Shown: piece after piece, positions 5,638-6,193 of the stretch
Layout: each line of letters begins with the position of its first letter
How positions within the stretch are numbered: the first letter of the stretch is position 1
NCBI GenBank assembly: GCA_022739095.1
Contig: JAIJEI010000127.1
Location: 1-6,193 of the forward strand
Origin: Bifidobacterium sp.
GTDB lineage: Bacteria; Actinomycetota; Actinomycetes; Actinomycetales; Bifidobacteriaceae
DNA length: 6,193 nt
Direction of reading: 5' to 3'
Notes under the pieces: generated by a model
What the model was told of the DNA's origin: nothing
What the model saw: the letters and a program-made list of their open reading frames with translations, nothing else
Database searches by the model: none
Position numbers and translations under genes: made by a program

Positions 5638-5701
5638 TTAATAAGACTTAGAGGCCGCAATATATGGGATTAACACCCCACTCCATCAACCAACAGTGCG
5701 A

Positions 5702-6193
5702 TTACAGCACGCCGACGCAGACCGGTTCGGGCACCAAGTCCACTCCGAACACGCTCTTGACCGCCTGCTGAACCGCACGCGCCAAGGCCGCGATATCGGC
5801 CGCGCTCGCTCCCCCACGATTGGTCAAGGCCAGCGTGTGCTGCGTGGATAGACTGGCCGGCGCGTTCGCATCGACCTTATATCCCTTATGGCAGCCGGCA
5901 TGGTCGATGAGCCAGGCGGCGGACGTCTTGGCGCCGGGAGTGCCGTCAGGCAGAGTCGCGTCGAACTTCGGCGCATCTTCGGGCAGGGCCGCCGCTTGGT
6001 CGGCGGTCAGAATCGGATTCATAAAGAACGAGCCGCAGCTGTGGCGATTGTAGTCGGGAGCAGGCAGACCGTCATCGCCAACGGGAATGCCGGCGGCCTC
6101 ATTGAGGGAGGCCAGACGCTCCAGATCGGTCAGGATATTGGCCTCGCGCTTGGCGGTGGCCATGTCGGGCAAGGCGTAGCGAGTGGGGTCCTC
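5702..6193 (-). CDS. murB: UDP-N-acetylenolpyruvoylglucosamine reductase MurB, C-terminal part; 5' end outside window
   Basis: The frame is open to the right edge (E-D-P-T-R-Y-A-L-P-D...), so 163 C-terminal residues are present and the FAD-binding N-terminal half is outside. MurB is a cytoplasmic flavoenzyme that uses NADPH to reduce UDP-GlcNAc-enolpyruvate to UDP-MurNAc in peptidoglycan synthesis. Two catalytic marks are visible: HSCGSFFMNPI, with the proton-donor serine at codon 6029-6031, and the terminal VPEPVCVG, with the catalytic glutamate at codon 5726-5728. Between them are KTSAAWLIDHAG-KGYKV and STQHTLALTNRGGASAADI, matching the C-terminal substrate-binding domain of type I MurB. 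The protein ends two residues after that motif. No intrinsic terminator was seen in the 118-bp gap to the permease start region. Certain as a family assignment. Confidence 0.93.
   Translation of the reverse strand, partial: EDPTRYALPDMATAKREANILTDLERLASLNEAAGIPVGDDGLPAPDYNRHSCGSFFMNPILTADQAAALPEDAPKFDATLPDGTPGAKTSAAWLIDHAGCHKGYKVDANAPASLSTQHTLALTNRGGASAADIAALARAVQQAVKSVFGVDLVPEPVCVGVL

Overview
The window is G+C-rich, densely coded actinobacterial chromosome. The product set and order (DNA polymerase IV, a DapC-type aminotransferase, a FdxC-type 7Fe ferredoxin, a cationic amino acid permease, an actinobacterial type MurB) fit Bifidobacterium, most likely the B. longum group. The species is my inference from protein character and synteny, not from a search.

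Layout. The 3' two-thirds of dinB (DNA polymerase IV) enters from the left on the + strand and ends at 645. Everything else lies on the - strand. Read in that direction from the right edge: the C-terminal half of murB (6193-5702); a 118-bp gap with a good sigma70-type promoter; a 12-TM APC/CAT-family amino acid permease (5550-4024); a 7Fe ferredoxin, fdxC (3963-3643); an IS607-type element with a drastically shortened serine-recombinase gene tnpA (3514-3260) overlapping a full-length tnpB (3270-1966); then dapC (1913-672), which converges on dinB across a 26-bp gap.

How the genes relate. FdxC and DapC genes are commonly adjacent in Actinobacteria, so the IS607-type element appears to have landed between two partners, only about 50 bp upstream of the dapC start. 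The permease and fdxC are co-directional with a 60-bp gap and may be co-transcribed. DapC (diaminopimelate/lysine branch) and MurB (UDP-MurNAc synthesis) both feed cell-wall precursor synthesis, but nothing in the sequence shows that they are co-regulated.

Most interesting part. The transposon remnant has a TnpB with all RuvC and zinc-finger residues in place, while its TnpA partner has lost nearly all of its catalytic domain yet still overlaps tnpB for translation. The last ~175 bp of the element (1960-2135) can fold into five consecutive hairpins on the strand of tnpB, as expected for an omega (guide) RNA scaffold. The predicted guide would be the dapC leader itself. A second oddity is a ~46-residue Ala/Ser/Pro-rich insertion in DapC, encoded by a 15-bp tandem repeat, between the cofactor-binding Asp/Tyr and the catalytic Lys.
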